From Cytidiella melzeri (lineage: Eukaryota; Basidiomycota; Agaricomycetes; Polyporales; Irpicaceae), in NCBI GenBank assembly GCA_022592445.1, contig JABYQR010000016.1, forward strand, positions 124,001 through 188,000: 64,000 nt of DNA, written 5' to 3'. Shown here one piece after another: positions 24,146 to 38,786 of the stretch. A program made the position numbers and the translations under genes. The notes beneath the pieces were generated by a model. The model did no database searches, was not told where the DNA came from, and saw only the letters and a list, made by a program, of their open reading frames with translations. The first letter of the stretch is position 1; each line of letters begins with the position of its first letter.

Positions 24146-26679
24146 ATGAGCAGTTTAAAGAACGCTGGTGACGATGTCGAAACGCGATCTTGTCATGACT
24201 CAAAGACTACACAAGATATAGAGGCTACCCCGACTGCCACTGTCATAGACGCGGCAATTTCGTCAACACAGCGGGTCAAGTCCGACGATACTGTGGAACT
24301 CGTAGACCAAACTAACTTCCTGCCTACGAGGCAAGTCATTACGGTATTCATAGGGTTGTCAGTAGCTCTTGCTTGCTCTTTCCTTGACCAAACAATGTAA
24401 GTGATGGATCGAAGCTGCGTACGCATCTAGAATGTTGCTGCACTCGTGATAGCCCAGCGGAATCTTGACTAACACCTCCTATTAGCGTTGCGACAGCGCT
24501 ACCTCGTATTTCTTCAGACCTTCATGGTGGCCGAAGCAGTTCTTGGATTGCGACAGCCTATTTGCTGACAAGGTAACAAAAGCAGCTCTATAACCTTCTC
24601 CACTCACCGGCTCATCAAACTACACTAGTCTTTCTTTGACACCGTTATACGGTCGTTGGTCCGACATCTTTGGGAGAAAACAGGTCCTTCTGGTCTCGCT
24701 CTCGGTATTTCTCGTCTTCTCGTTGGCTTGTGCCCTAGCTCGGACAATGACACAGGTGCATTGCTTTCACTGACCTTGATAGAATGTATATGAGCTGATC
24801 CGTCGGGTACAACGCTAGTTAATCATTTTTCGCGCATTGCAAGGTATCGGAGGAGGCGGTCAGTGATCCTGCACCCACCTACTCTTCCGCAGATCACTTA
24901 AAGAACATGCAGCTATTATTACTATGGTGCTCATTATGTCCGTTAAGATCCCACCCTTTGTGTGCGTATCACTACTAACATGAACACCCGACCAGAGTAT
25001 CCGATATTGTGTCTCTCAAGGATCGTGGCAAGTACCAGGGTATCAACGAAGCCGTGATAGCACTATCCAACGGATTTGGGCCCGTGATTGGCGGTCTATT
25101 CTCACAGTACACGACCTGGTCAGTGACCATCCCCACATTTCATCTTCTAGTCGCAAATTCAACATCCTCACGCAGGCGGTGGGCCTTTTGGATCAATTTA
25201 CCCCTCGGCGGTATCGCTATCCTTGTCGGTATTTGGTTACTGCCGCTCAAGAGCGTCAAAGGGGACATGCGTGAAAAGCTCCTTCGTATAGATTACGTCG
25301 GGTCTCTGCTGACTATTTGCTCCTCCGTCCTCATGCTTCTTGGGCTGAATTGGGGTGGCACTACATATTCATGGACATCTACCCCCGTGCTGGTCAGTCT
25401 GATACTTGGCGGTGTCTTCCTGGCTCTGTTCGTATATTGGGAAGCAAATTACGCAGCACTTCCCATTGTACCAGGTAAGCTCTAATTATCCACACGCTTC
25501 ACACTAATAAACCTTGCGTTGCGCAGTTCATATTTTTAGAAATAAAACAGTGCTCGGGGTATTTATGGTAACAGCCATGAAGTAAGTCCTGTCCCCCGCT
25601 TGCCGCTACCCGATATTCAAATGCTTTCCAGCGGCATGACATTCTTCTCTGTAGGTGAACTAACCCCGACGTGTGCATTTGACTCATTTTGGCGCAGATT
25701 CTCTATTATGTGCCCCAATTCTTGCAACTCGTTCGCGGAAACTCGCCAGTCACCTCCAGTTTACTGGTTGTGCCATTCACGGGTCCCATTGCGCTCGTCG
25801 TATTCAGCGTCGGTGTGTGGAACCACCGATAGACCATCGGTGTACGTAGCTTATTGATGTTAAACTTCAGGTCAATACACTAGTCGCACAGGAAAATACC
25901 GGTATCCGATAGTTATTGGCTATGGGCTATGGAGTATCGCGCAAGGTCTTCAGTCCACCATAGATGAACAGTCGTCGACAGGCAAGATTGTCGGGCTTTT
26001 ACTCATGGCTGGCCTTGCATCTGGCCTCACGTTTCAAACGTGTGTATAGATGTCCCATCGAACCTGCATTGCCGCTGATAGTGGTAACAACAGATCCCTC
26101 ATTGCCGCCCAGGCAGCTGTGTCTCGTCGTGAGATGGCAGTCGTGACTGGCGTTCGAAATTTTGTTCGACTTTTCGGGTCCACCATCGCGCTGGCGATAT
26201 GCGCATCCATCGTAAACAACACGCTGCGTTCGGAGATTCTTCCATTGAATCTCAGTGCTGATCAGATGAATGCGCTGGTGGACGACCCGACGATTATAAA
26301 TGATCCGTCAAAAATCAATTTGAGCGTAGAGGAAAAACGCGCGGTCATTGCCGGGTATACGAAGGGCTTCCACAGCGTGTTCTACCTCACGCTTGCTTGC
26401 ACCCTGGTTGCGTTTTTGGCCGCGGTGCTTCTCATACAGCAACACGAGTTGAATCGGGAGGACGACAAGGAACTGAAGAGACAGGGTAAGGAATTCGTCA
26501 AGCAGAGGAAAACAAAGAGTATGGGGAAGGACTTGGAAGGAGGTGATTTTGAGACGCAGGTGCCACAGGCCGGCATGGATGCAGCAGCAGATGATAGAAA
26601 CGAAAAGACGAGTATACATGCCGATGAACGCAATGTCACTGACGACCAGTGGAAGCCTGACGGTTGTAATGAGTACTGA
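24146..26679 (+). CDS. MFS exporter, DHA2 (14-TM drug:H+ antiporter) family
   Basis: Proton-driven export of drugs or basic amino acids is typical of this family (S. pombe Fnx1/Vba relatives). Twelve exons: 24146-24396, 24486-24572, 24629-24755, 24819-24858, 24913-24937, 24996-25118, 25176-25474, 25527-25581, 25632-25650, 25698-25812, 25871-26039, 26094-26679; 631 residues. Signatures: LDQTIVATALPRI in TM1, LYGRWSDIFGRKQV after TM2, FRALQGIGGGG in TM4, NGFGPVIGG in TM5 (motif C type), WRWAFWINLPLGGI after TM5. The tail of about 70 residues is charged and cytosolic. Exons of 25 and 19 nt are set by exact frame. An in-frame ATG at 24014 would add 44 residues; the shorter start is preferred because family members begin close to the acidic leader. 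Confidence 0.85.
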
Positions 26680-27214
26680 TCACTTTTCGCCGGCCGCTCA
26701 CTCGAGAAGAAGTTGACGTTGCTTACGACGCACACTAGAGTTCGATTGATTAGATGAGGTCCTGTTTTCATACTAGATGGTCTTTACACCCATACAAGAT
26801 CAGTGCTTTGCACAAATAGAAACAACCTGTGCTAGAGGCTGCGCTGTGGCATTTCACGGCCAATTTTGTCCCTGCTTTGTAGCACGACGAGGGCGTGGGC
26901 GGTGACCCGCACAGACAAGCTGTGCACCGAGTCGAACGTCCGGCGGTGATGCATATGCGTGACTGCTAAATTCAAGTGACATCCCGGCTCTGATTGGCTG
27001 ATTTTCCACGTGCTGGCGATAGATGTGACATAGCCCGTTGGGGGCGCTTGTCTCCAAGACCAAGGTTCTTAAGCTCGACGCGTTCGAGATAGATCCTCCA
27101 CTTTCCCCTCTCCTCATCCTTCACCACAAATCGTTAAGTACGTGCTAGTCGTGCTGAGACGTTGCAAGCAACTGAACCTCAAGTTTTGTTCCATAGATCT
27201 TATTACGACCCATC
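26680..27214. other. Intergenic, GFA1 promoter region
   Basis: No supported coding sequence. Confidence 0.6.
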
Positions 27215-29666
<2,452 letters not shown>

Positions 29667-30136
29667 ATGCGCGACAAAGAATGTAAAGAGGAAACATTGT
29701 ACAACAAGAAGATACGGAATTCATCCACGGACTTCACCTCTCGTTCCACTTGTCAGCGATTGATTGTCTCGCTCTACTTCCTGTACCTGGTGTGTATTGC
29801 ACTTCGACTGTTTCAGCTGTCTGCTCGAAACGGCTGGGGTGATCTCAACTACCGTGGCCGCGTCTTAATCGCGTAGAGATGCGGTTCGCTGGCGATCAAT
29901 ACCCGTCTGACAGTCGCTGCTATTCTACTGGTCACCCAGGCTATTCTTTGTTATGGTGATTACAAGATGTAAGAAGACATTGTCTTACCGTAAATGAGAA
30001 TGACGTTAAGTGAGATAAGCGTTGCCGGGACGGTATGCGATCATGATCACACCTGCGCTAAACTCAGTTACACTGCACGTCTTCAGGTTGAACCGTCACT
30101 TTCACCACCACCGCTGTCGTCGTCGTTGTCCACAAC
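29667..30136. other. Intergenic GFA1 / large-loop MFS
   Basis: No supported coding sequence. Confidence 0.6.
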
Positions 30137-33100
30137 ATGAGCAGCGCAGACTCGCGTAGTACACTGCGACCCATGCACTCAAGAGAGCCGCTGGACGACT
30201 CAGCTCTTGATGTTGAGGATTCGTCACTGGCACTTTCACCGCCTATCACTGGCCAGTCGTCAACCCAGAACCGCAGACCGTCCGGTCGCGTGTCGTTCTC
30301 GTCGATGCTACGCCATAGACCGAGCTTTATCGCAAGATGGAAGGCCGGCGCTGTCGACGAAGAAGCTGGAATGGCTTCGCCAAGATCAGAGCGACCCCCG
30401 ATCCCTAGTGCACTTCAGCCACCGCCAGAAGTTTACTCGACGCCGTTACCGACGTTATCCATGGTAGTCCTATCCATTGTACGTGCCGCAATCAAAGAGC
30501 TCCCTTGATAGTATTTATCAATCATATAGACCATGTTGGGCGAGTTCTTGTCGGCGAACGTATCCGCGCCATTTTTACTATTCATGGTAGAAGGTGAACA
30601 TTATCGTGACAAAGTTATGCGCATCATTTGACTGTTTCCATCCAGGCTTTGACCAATTTGATAACGAGGCCGATGTTGGGTACTGGACTGGTATTCTAGG
30701 TGTGTAAAATGCGTTGTTGTGTGTGCTCTGTCTGAAACATTGCTTATAGTGTCGACGTTCTTCCTCACACAATTCGTGACTTCATTGCTATGGGTAAACA
30801 GCTTACTTTCTTCCTGTTGGAGCATGGATTCTGAGCGACTTCCCTCGGCTAGGCTACTGTTGCCGCAAAGCACGGACAGCGTCTTGTCATCTCGGTCTCC
30901 CTAATGGGCAGCGCAATCACCTGCGTGCTCTTCGGAACCTCTACATCTATCCAAGAAGCTATGGCAATACGTCTCATGCAAGGTGTCTTTGCTGGCGCGA
31001 TTGGTGTTGCGCGTGGCTCTGTTGCTGGAATTACAGACCCAAGCAACGAAGGAAGAGCTTATGCCATTCTCGGGTCAGTCTTTCCAAATTGTCACGCCAG
31101 TTGCGACTGATTGGATGATGTACCTTAGATTCTGCTGGGGACTCGGAGGTGTCGCAGGCGCCATTGTTGGCGGAGCATGTTAGTATCATTCGTCTTCCGC
31201 GTGAAAGTTGGGTGTGCTCACGCTCATGCAGTCGAGAACCCTGCGAAGAAATGGCCTGGTGTATTCAGCCAGATTCCGCTGTTTGTCAAATACCCCTACC
31301 TACTGCCCACACTAGTAGCGTCGGCTGTAACTTTCACAGGCAAGTCGATACCATCAGAGTATTGTCGTATACACTATTGACCTCGCTGCATCCTAAGGTT
31401 CCTTGCTCTCGCTCTTCCTTGGTCCTGACTGTGGTCCGCGAGAAGGTGCCATTCGCTTAACACGGGAGAAAGTAGGCAACAACGCTGTAGCTGAGGAGGA
31501 TTCTCCGCCTATCTCGCCAATCGAAGAAGAGACCGAGACGCAAGGGCTGATGGGGTCCATCGGACGCAAAGTCAGCCGCAAGTTCTCAGGGATTTTTGCT
31601 TCACGCGTTCCAGACGCAGGAGTGGCACCTACGACATCTGCGCCCGTGCATCTGTCTCGAACGATGACGCGTGATCGAGCATTCTCTCGTACAAGTCGTG
31701 TAGGAGGTTCGGCGTATGGATATGGAGGAGCATTCCGTGCTCGTCTAGCGAGTAATAACAGTCTCGCCCGTCTAAGCGTCCGGCGAGGCAGCGTGGCCGC
31801 TAGTTCTTACCGTCAGCGGCGAGAAAGCAATGCAAATGTCGCGGGTGGGGAGGGATCTGTCGTAGCATCCTATGCCACTGGGGCCAACTTTGCTCAGCGT
31901 TTGCTCATGGCTAATGAGAATGCAGTGACGAATATCGCCGACTTGTGGGTTGCCGCGGCGATTAACGTTGATAACGAGGACCCGTTCGAAGCTGAGGAGG
32001 AAGAGTACTCGGGGGATGACATTGAGCACCCGGATGGGGATCTGGACGAGACTGAGATGCTTGGTTCAGGACAAATGCCTCGAACGAACCAGTTCCTTCG
32101 TCGACAGTCTGTTGGGTCGCCTTCTGTTCGCTCCGCGTTTGGGGAGTCTCCATTCGGCGCATCTACTCACAGGCAACATGAATCGCCCATGAGGCCCTCG
32201 TACTCCGGCGCAAATCATTTGGAGGCGTCTTCGCCACTGTTGAGTCGTCGATTTTCCACCAGTGTACCTCCCATTTTCTCACATACTGGAGTGCGCACGC
32301 CGCCCGCTGTTATTGAGGCGCAGAAACTGTTGGCGTTGGCAGACGAAGCTGAGGCCACAGGGCAGGATGCGTTGCCTTCAATCACGGAAGGAGTGAGGCT
32401 AGTAGAGACGGCCAATGAGCCGGCTCTGGCCGTGGCAGAGCCCTCGTTGATGTCACAGCTGCCGCTCTTGATAATCTTCCAATATGGGGTGTTGGCACTT
32501 CACAGTACTACCCACGATCAGATTTTCTATCTGTATCTTGTCTCGTGAGTTATCACCGATTCAGACCCGACCCGTACTCACCGAGACTGTCAGCAAATAT
32601 CCGTCTGGCGGTCTCAACTTGAATGCTGGTCACTTTTCTCAACTCAGTACGTGCACGTAATGAGGATGTGAGGATGGTGACGAGATTATTGTTGACAGTT
32701 GCTCTGATGTGTCTCGCACAAATTGTGTATCAGTTTTACTTCTATCCGTAAGTCACTTCCTTTCCATTCCCGCGATGACATGGCGCTGACACGCAAGGTT
32801 CACGTCGGCGTCGGTCTAGAAACATTGGGTGAGTGCCGCTGCGTTTCGAACTTTGTTTATTCGCTGACCTGGGCCCCGGAAGTCCACCCCGCGGCCGTTT
32901 CTCTCATTTGGCCATGTTCCGAATTGGTTCTCTCCTCTATATACCGGCCTATCTCTCCGTTGTATTATATCGGGTTTTTGCTAGCGACAACGATGACGGG
33001 AGCCTCGTCCTCATGTGCGGTAAGTCCCCGCACCTTCTTTCTGCGCCTGGGCGGTTTGTTCATGTAGCCACTGGCAACAGCCCTCGCTATCAGCACGTAA

Positions 33101-33554
33101 GTAACTCAACAAACATACTAGGGCGATATGAAATGCTGACGTGGGGTCTAGAGCTATTCGTTTCTGCGGTATTACGTTCAGCTACACTGCGATCTCGGTC
33201 CTTTTGAATTACAGTAAGTGGGATTATTACTACGAGCCCAGCCCTCGATTCTGTATCTGATCATATGGATGTATACCGCAGTGTCGCCACCGCATGTTGT
33301 CGGGTATGCGAACGGAATTGCGCAGAGTATTGTCAGCCTGGCGCGTTTTTGTGGGCCGGTGTTAGGAGGTTTGGTGCGTAGTTGCTTCTAACTTTTTTTC
33401 ATCTTCTCCCCTCGATGACTCATGATCACCTTTGCATCTGGATTAGCTCTGGTCTACGAGTGTGCAAGACAATCCCTCCGGGTATCCTCTCGGCTTCATC
33501 GTGTGCAGCGGCGTATGCGCACTGGCCGTCCTCCACAGCTTTTTCATCCGATGA
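30137..33554 (+). CDS. MFS transporter with large central loop (YCR023C/ZIFL-like)
   Basis: Membrane transporter, substrate unknown; it resembles yeast YCR023C and plant zinc-induced facilitators. Sixteen exons: 30137-30478, 30530-30593, 30646-30699, 30750-30793, 30853-31073, 31129-31178, 31232-31339, 31398-32544, 32594-32646, 32699-32747, 32820-32828, 32883-33019, 33081-33096, 33152-33213, 33282-33373, 33447-33554; 851 residues. Family phrases: FDQFDNEADVGYWTGIL, TFFLTQFVTSLLWATVAAKH, GSVAGITDPSNEGRAYAILG, GPDCGPREGAIRL, PRGRFSHLAMFRIGSLLYIP, MSPPHVVGYANGIAQSIVSL. A Ser/Arg-rich loop of over 300 residues (about 310-630) splits the two halves. Exon 11 is 9 nt (giving PNIG with its neighbours) and exon 13 is 16 nt. 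Intron 7 starts GC (31340) because no GT there keeps the frame. The 16-nt exon is the least certain. Confidence 0.83.
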
Positions 33555-35437
33555 ACGAGTGTGTTTGTCCTGAGACATCCAGGCCCTCCCTCACACCCGC
33601 CATTTTACGTTTGTTCTATCATTATCTTTATCCGTTGTTTGTATTCGTCTACATCCCGTACCTCTCCTTCTCTGCAAGTGATTGATGGACACAAGCATCC
33701 ATATCGTGTGCCAGTGACGCGCGGAGCCACATGATAGTATTACCATTGTGGAGACACCTTCGGTACGAAAGGGCGAATTGAGTACGTAAAACACCGGATA
33801 CAGTTGAGTAGGGCTAATAACTCAAGGGGGGCAATTCACCGCGGTGTGATTCAGCAATTTGGCTCGCCGGCTCCACAGCCTGCATGCCAGTCACGAGGGT
33901 ACACGACTGGTTGGGAAGTCGGGTTGGAAAGAAAGAAAGAGAATCCACGCGCAAGACACGAGGCATAAAAATGTGTGTTTGTGTGTGTGCCACTGTACGA
34001 TCATCCAAGACCGAAGCTGGTCAGTGCACGAGTGGCAGTGGCAAGTGCGTATGTACGTACAGTGGACTGGGCCTTGTCGAGGTCCACCGCGGTGGTGGTG
34101 CTTCTTGTGAGTAGAAGACTAAGACCCGAGCAGCGCTGGCGATCGTCATTGAGCGTTTTGTGCTTTGTGTACTGGCCACCCCGGTGTTTTGGTCATAATA
34201 GACGGTTCATTTCTGGCATGCGGGGAAGGAGGCCCAGGGTGGAGGTGATGAATGGTAAGTTTGAGATCACCTCTGCGGCGTTCAGGCTTCGTGTCTAGGA
34301 GCCGAGAGGTTGAATGTCGAGAAGTTGGGACCGACCGACCTGGACCGGAAGTGCAGTTACGAAAGACGCAGAGTGGCTGGGCGCGATACGTAGGGAGTGA
34401 CGCCTTGGTACAGTAAGTAGAGACGAGCTACGGGTGCTGGAGCCGAATGTTCAGGTTTAATGCATGGTACAGTAGATCTAGCCCGGCGTTTGGATGTCTT
34501 GCACACGCACATCACGCACGCAGCAAGTGATGAGGCGGTAGAAAGAGCCGACAAAGAAAACAGGGCACTGCTCGAGTTTCGTGTGAGCGACCAAAGACTC
34601 TTTAGTGCGCGATCAGCGAACTGCCCACCTGCCGAGCTCTGTTTAGTCGGACAACTTGAAGCTCTCCCAGGCTAACCCTTGGCAGGTTGCGTATGTGGCA
34701 GCGCTAGCTGGTCAGCTTTCCATGTAGCTTGCTGTAGAACGTTCTGCAAAGTGGATGGACCTCGCCGAGTTGTACCGCAGCAGGCTGCTGTGTATATGAG
34801 CGGCGATGTCGCTACAGAGTCTTTCGACTGTGGCGGTGTGTTTGTTTACTTGGTATATGTGAGCGGCGAGTTGAACATCAAGTTATGACGCAGAGTAACA
34901 ACAGAACGATGAGAACGCACTGGCAAATAGTGGTACACGTCTGATTGTGGAAAACTGGCTGGCACGAAAGATAACACAAGTAGCAAAATGGCTACATTCA
35001 GACCCTGTACCACAATCACCGGTGTTTTCATCTTGCCTGGCGCACACATTTTGTCCACTCCTACCTGGTGTTCTCCTCCCCGCTATGTTGACAGACACCG
35101 TCTTGGGCTCTCCTGGCGAGCCGAGCGGCGATGCCGGGCGGCCGCCAGTTGGTATTCAAACTCCGAACGGACTTAATCGCGATCAATTCTTCAACTATCC
35201 GAATCGGGAAGGTCTTCCGTAGCAACCGAACTGGCGTCTATTTTCGCATAGATCATGGACAGGCGCACTGCGATAAATTATTTATACTCTAGGCTCTAGC
35301 CACTCCTCCTTTCCTCGACTCCTCCGTTCATTCCATCTCACTGCCCTTGGCCACCTCTGCTCTCTCGCACGACATCCGTGCATTTTTGCTCGGCCTCTAC
35401 CACACTTGCACTACCTATCTACCTACCTGCCTATACA
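33555..35437. other. Long intergenic region
   Basis: 1.9 kb with only short, unrelated open frames on both strands. Ends with a weak TATA-like TTTATA near 35280 and a C/T-rich leader in front of the small gene at 35438. Confidence 0.5.
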
Positions 35438-35754
35438 ATGCCAGGCCTTGTCAGTGACGCCACTCGCATCTGGGAGCTCAACCTTTACTGGCCCGTGAAT
35501 GCGCAGTGTGGTGTTTGGGATCCCAAGGGGAAAGGTGTCGACGTCTGGGAGTGCATCCGAGCTCGTACGTCCTTCTCTGCTCAGCAAACACATGCGCATA
35601 TTGCTCACTGTGCACTAATGCATCTAGACCACTCAGCACCTGGCACTGCAGTACGTCGTACGCTTAGCGCCGCAAATGGACATATACTGACTTTCTTCAT
35701 TTTTATGTGCAGCCTCCAAACAGCCACTACTGGCGTTATGTCACTCGACGATGA
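35438..35754 (+). CDS. 63-residue CBM5/12-like (chitin-binding type 3-like) protein
   Basis: Exons 35438-35564, 35628-35650, 35713-35754, all with gtacgt donors and YAG acceptors and exact frame. The product runs from MPGLVSDATRIWELNLYWPV to HYWRYVTRR. Its second half, VDVWECIRAHHSAPGTAPP followed by W, follows the CBM5/12 pattern Y.C..AH.S..(G/D)..PP......W.RV of chitinases. The family normally has about 45 residues, so the domain fills the protein. No signal peptide is seen, so it is either cytosolic or exported unconventionally. The preceding leader is C/T-rich with a weak TATA at about 35280. The stop codon TGA overlaps the ATG of a 232-codon open frame discussed in the findings. Gene structure is likely; domain call is moderate. 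Confidence 0.65.
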
Positions 35755-37130
35755 GCACCCATTCTCCTCATCGTCGTCCCCCACCGGTCCGACAGCGGCA
35801 GCCTTTACACCGCCGGCTTGTCCCATATTCCCATGCCATCCTTCCCGGACTGCAGGGTCGAAACGCACATACATACTGTCATGGGCACCAAATACGATGC
35901 ATCGATAATCGCACCAGTGGAGCGGAACCTTTCTTGCCCCGGTTTACCCCACCTATCCTCACCGCGGCTTCCTCACTCACTGCTTGGTGTTTCGTCACGA
36001 TATCGCATACCGGCGGTGTGTCGAGATTCTTCCAAACAACCATCCAGTTCTGCAACATACTTTGTGTGTTATCCTTGCAACTAGCTATCTCGCGGGTCTC
36101 GAGCTTCTTGCATCTCTCACAGTTTCATCCCCATCTCGACTCTTATGGCTGGCCTTTTGTACTCGTTTCTTTCATCCACCACACGCCGACGTTATCTGAT
36201 CCCTCCGCACATTTTTGTATTCTTGGCGTGTTCGTCTCTCCAATTCCGCCACCCACGATGACCGTGTTTCCCGCGGTTTCTGCACGTTTCGCACGGCTCG
36301 GAGCTTGCGATACCGCCTTCTCTTTTTTTCTTCTCGTTCTCTCTCGGCCTTTTACATCTTTGTTCTATCTCGCTGGTTTTTACTTATTCACCCTATCATC
36401 ATCGTCGTCGCTCGCATCTCGCTGTTTTTTTCCCTTGGTTACTTTCTAGGTAGATTATAATTTTTCGGTACATTCAGAGCTCCAAATACATTACTGTATA
36501 TCGACATGCCTATCCTCCAGCCTTACCGTTCATACATCCATTCGGAATGATAATCAAAGCTCAAACATTCTTGACAACAGACAAACTCGAGGCCTAACCC
36601 TTTCCTGATTTCCGAGCTCATGTTCAACTCTCGACTTCGTTTCGTGTCGATCATCAGTCGGCGTGCCTCTCCCAAAGGAACGTTGAGAAAAGGGATTCCT
36701 CGTCGATTTCGAAAATTGAGGTATAACCGTATAAGTAGTGCCGTTAGTCAGAATCCCCCGTCGAGCGACCTCGATCCTGAACCTGTGGATCCAGATGGGT
36801 CTAGAGAGAGCACATACACTGAAATATAACTGCGCGCGATTGGATGGTGATCGATATCCTTGGTCCGGTTACTACAACCTAACTTGGCCTACCCATGGCC
36901 ACCGGTCTGGACTCTCTTGTTCAAGTCCCTTTTGCTACTCGAAGTAGCAAGGGTCAAGGGTCCACCAATTTTTTTCGGTGTCGCACAGTCCGGGCGGTTT
37001 CTGGAATGTGGAGATGCGACTGGGCTGTTCACGGTGTTGGCTAGCACGACGAGCCAAGGATTTTTTTCTTTTTCGAATTACCGTGACGAAAATGAAATGA
37101 AGAAGATCGACGTTTGCTTCCGTCTCTAGA
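35755..37130. other. Intergenic, with pyrimidine-rich segment
   Basis: Plus strand is strongly C/T-rich at about 36290-36460, which removes stop codons and leaves long spurious frames. No family resemblance found. Confidence 0.45.
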
Positions 37131-37850
37131 ACTTGTTGCAGGGAGCCTTGTCGGCATCACGGTGGAGTTGAATTAACAAATCATGGCCAGGAGACAAGCC
37201 ATCGAAGGCGGAGTCGTAAAAGTGCCAAGGGTCCGACGCCCAGCCCTGCACCGTTTCGAGGGGCGACAAGGAGAAAGATGCGGTGGTGCGGCCTCAGTGG
37301 AGGTCTCCGGATCGACAGCTTTTCGGTGAACCAATTGGCAAAGAATTGGGTGGAGCTCCCAGCCGTGCATGTTCCAGGGTGGAGTGATTCTAGACCTGTA
37401 GGTCCTGGTTAACATCTGTGTACTCAACGTGAAGGAGGTTTTTCACTTACCTGACTTACTGTACTTTAAATTGGAATATGGACTCGGAGGATGTTTGAAA
37501 CACGAATGGCGCGACTGACAGTGCGGGTGCGGCGCGTATATGTTCTCTGCGCCGTAGTCATTTCTATGATACTCTAAATGAATTCATTATGTTCAGCCAA
37601 GTCACTGGATTTACCCGTGCATCCTGGTAGGAACTCCGATGTGCTGGCAAGCTCAGCGATAGGCCTATATCGGTGAGCATACAGATATGTTAGAATTCAT
37701 GCGTCCAGAGTACTTCCAGAATCACCGACATGTCTGGGAATTGTGGGTGGCAGGGCTACAACGTCCGCCCAGGACTTCCAAGCTGTCTTTGCCTATATCA
37801 GTAGTCATCGCAAAGTTACGTGTGCGTCTAACAAAGCCAGGGTATTGAGA
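37131..37850 (-). other. Exon-like open stretches, unidentified minus-strand gene or remnant
   Basis: On the minus strand an open stretch (about 37570-37456, reading NDYGAENIYAPHPHC) ends at a consensus donor (TCAG|gtaagt). It can join across acceptor cctacag at about 37400 to LESLHPGTCTAGSSTQFF. Other open stretches lie upstream (KTAWKSWADVVALPPTIPRH) and downstream (GWASDPWHFYDSAFDGL, ending at a TAG near 37130). I could not join them all in one frame and recognise no family; could be a secreted-protein gene or its remnant. Confidence 0.25.
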
Positions 37851-38786
37851 GGTCATACGAAACGAACTAGAAGATTTCTCTGTGCTTACCAATCTCTACT
37901 CTCTATGCTGGATATGCCAGATGTCTAGACCGCTGTCAAGATAACTTTAGCTCAACTCTGCAACCGCGTGTGATGATGAGTACGTATCGTATATCCACGC
38001 CACTGTCCAATCATCCAGGATATCTGTTTGTGCTTCTAGGAGTTTGGGATTCCATCAATTAATCAAACACGTAGATCTGTGAGCCATTATAGGATTAGCG
38101 GATCGCGTATACGGGTTTGTTGACATTCAGTGTCAATGAGATAGAGTACTTATCACCGCGTCGGAAGCGTGGAATACCAACGCTGGGAACGACGAACCAA
38201 AATCAGGCGTCGGCGTAGTGAAGATGAAGCACGAGGGCATAGCTCGGCGCGCTACAAGGAGAAGACTTATTCAGTCCCCAGGCCTTCTAGTGCGATAGTG
38301 CGAAGAAGGAGGGAAAGGGATGTCAGGGCGTCCGGGGTAATGGGTGGGAGATAACCGAAATGTAATTATAATCTGTAGCTGGTATACCTAGGCCTGGGGA
38401 GTTCTAGTGAGGTAGTATACTCCGGCCACATGTACGAGGAAGGTTGGCTGAAGGTAGACTTACGTGATGCCACATAATGACGTGAGGTCCTGTTGGCGGA
38501 TAGAAGGTGGCCTGATTGTTCCCACCTGTATCAACCAGTAAGAACAAGCCGCCAATTGCATTATTGCTATGCGTGTGCTATACTCTATGAAGAAAGTAGC
38601 ATCTTCTTGCCCTACACCTTCTGCGCTGCTGATTCCTGATATACTGAGCGTCATGTCAGGAGAGAGGGATGGTACGAGAAGAACCTTGGCTGTGGCCTGT
38701 GACCAAAACGATGTTCGACCGTTGCCTGGAAGGCAGCTGCTGAGATCTTCGTTTGCCTGCGAGTACTTGCGACTCGTCGCCTGACA
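37851..38786. other. Intergenic
   Basis: No supported gene on either strand. Confidence 0.45.

Noticed and set aside
34000..35222. Several 60-107 codon frames on both strands
   Set aside because: Mutually overlapping, low-complexity, no splice-linked partners.
36290..36460. Pyrimidine-rich tract as a possible promoter of a gene near 36620
   Set aside because: The 69-codon frame at 36620 has no conserved features and no exon partner; the tract alone is not evidence for a gene.
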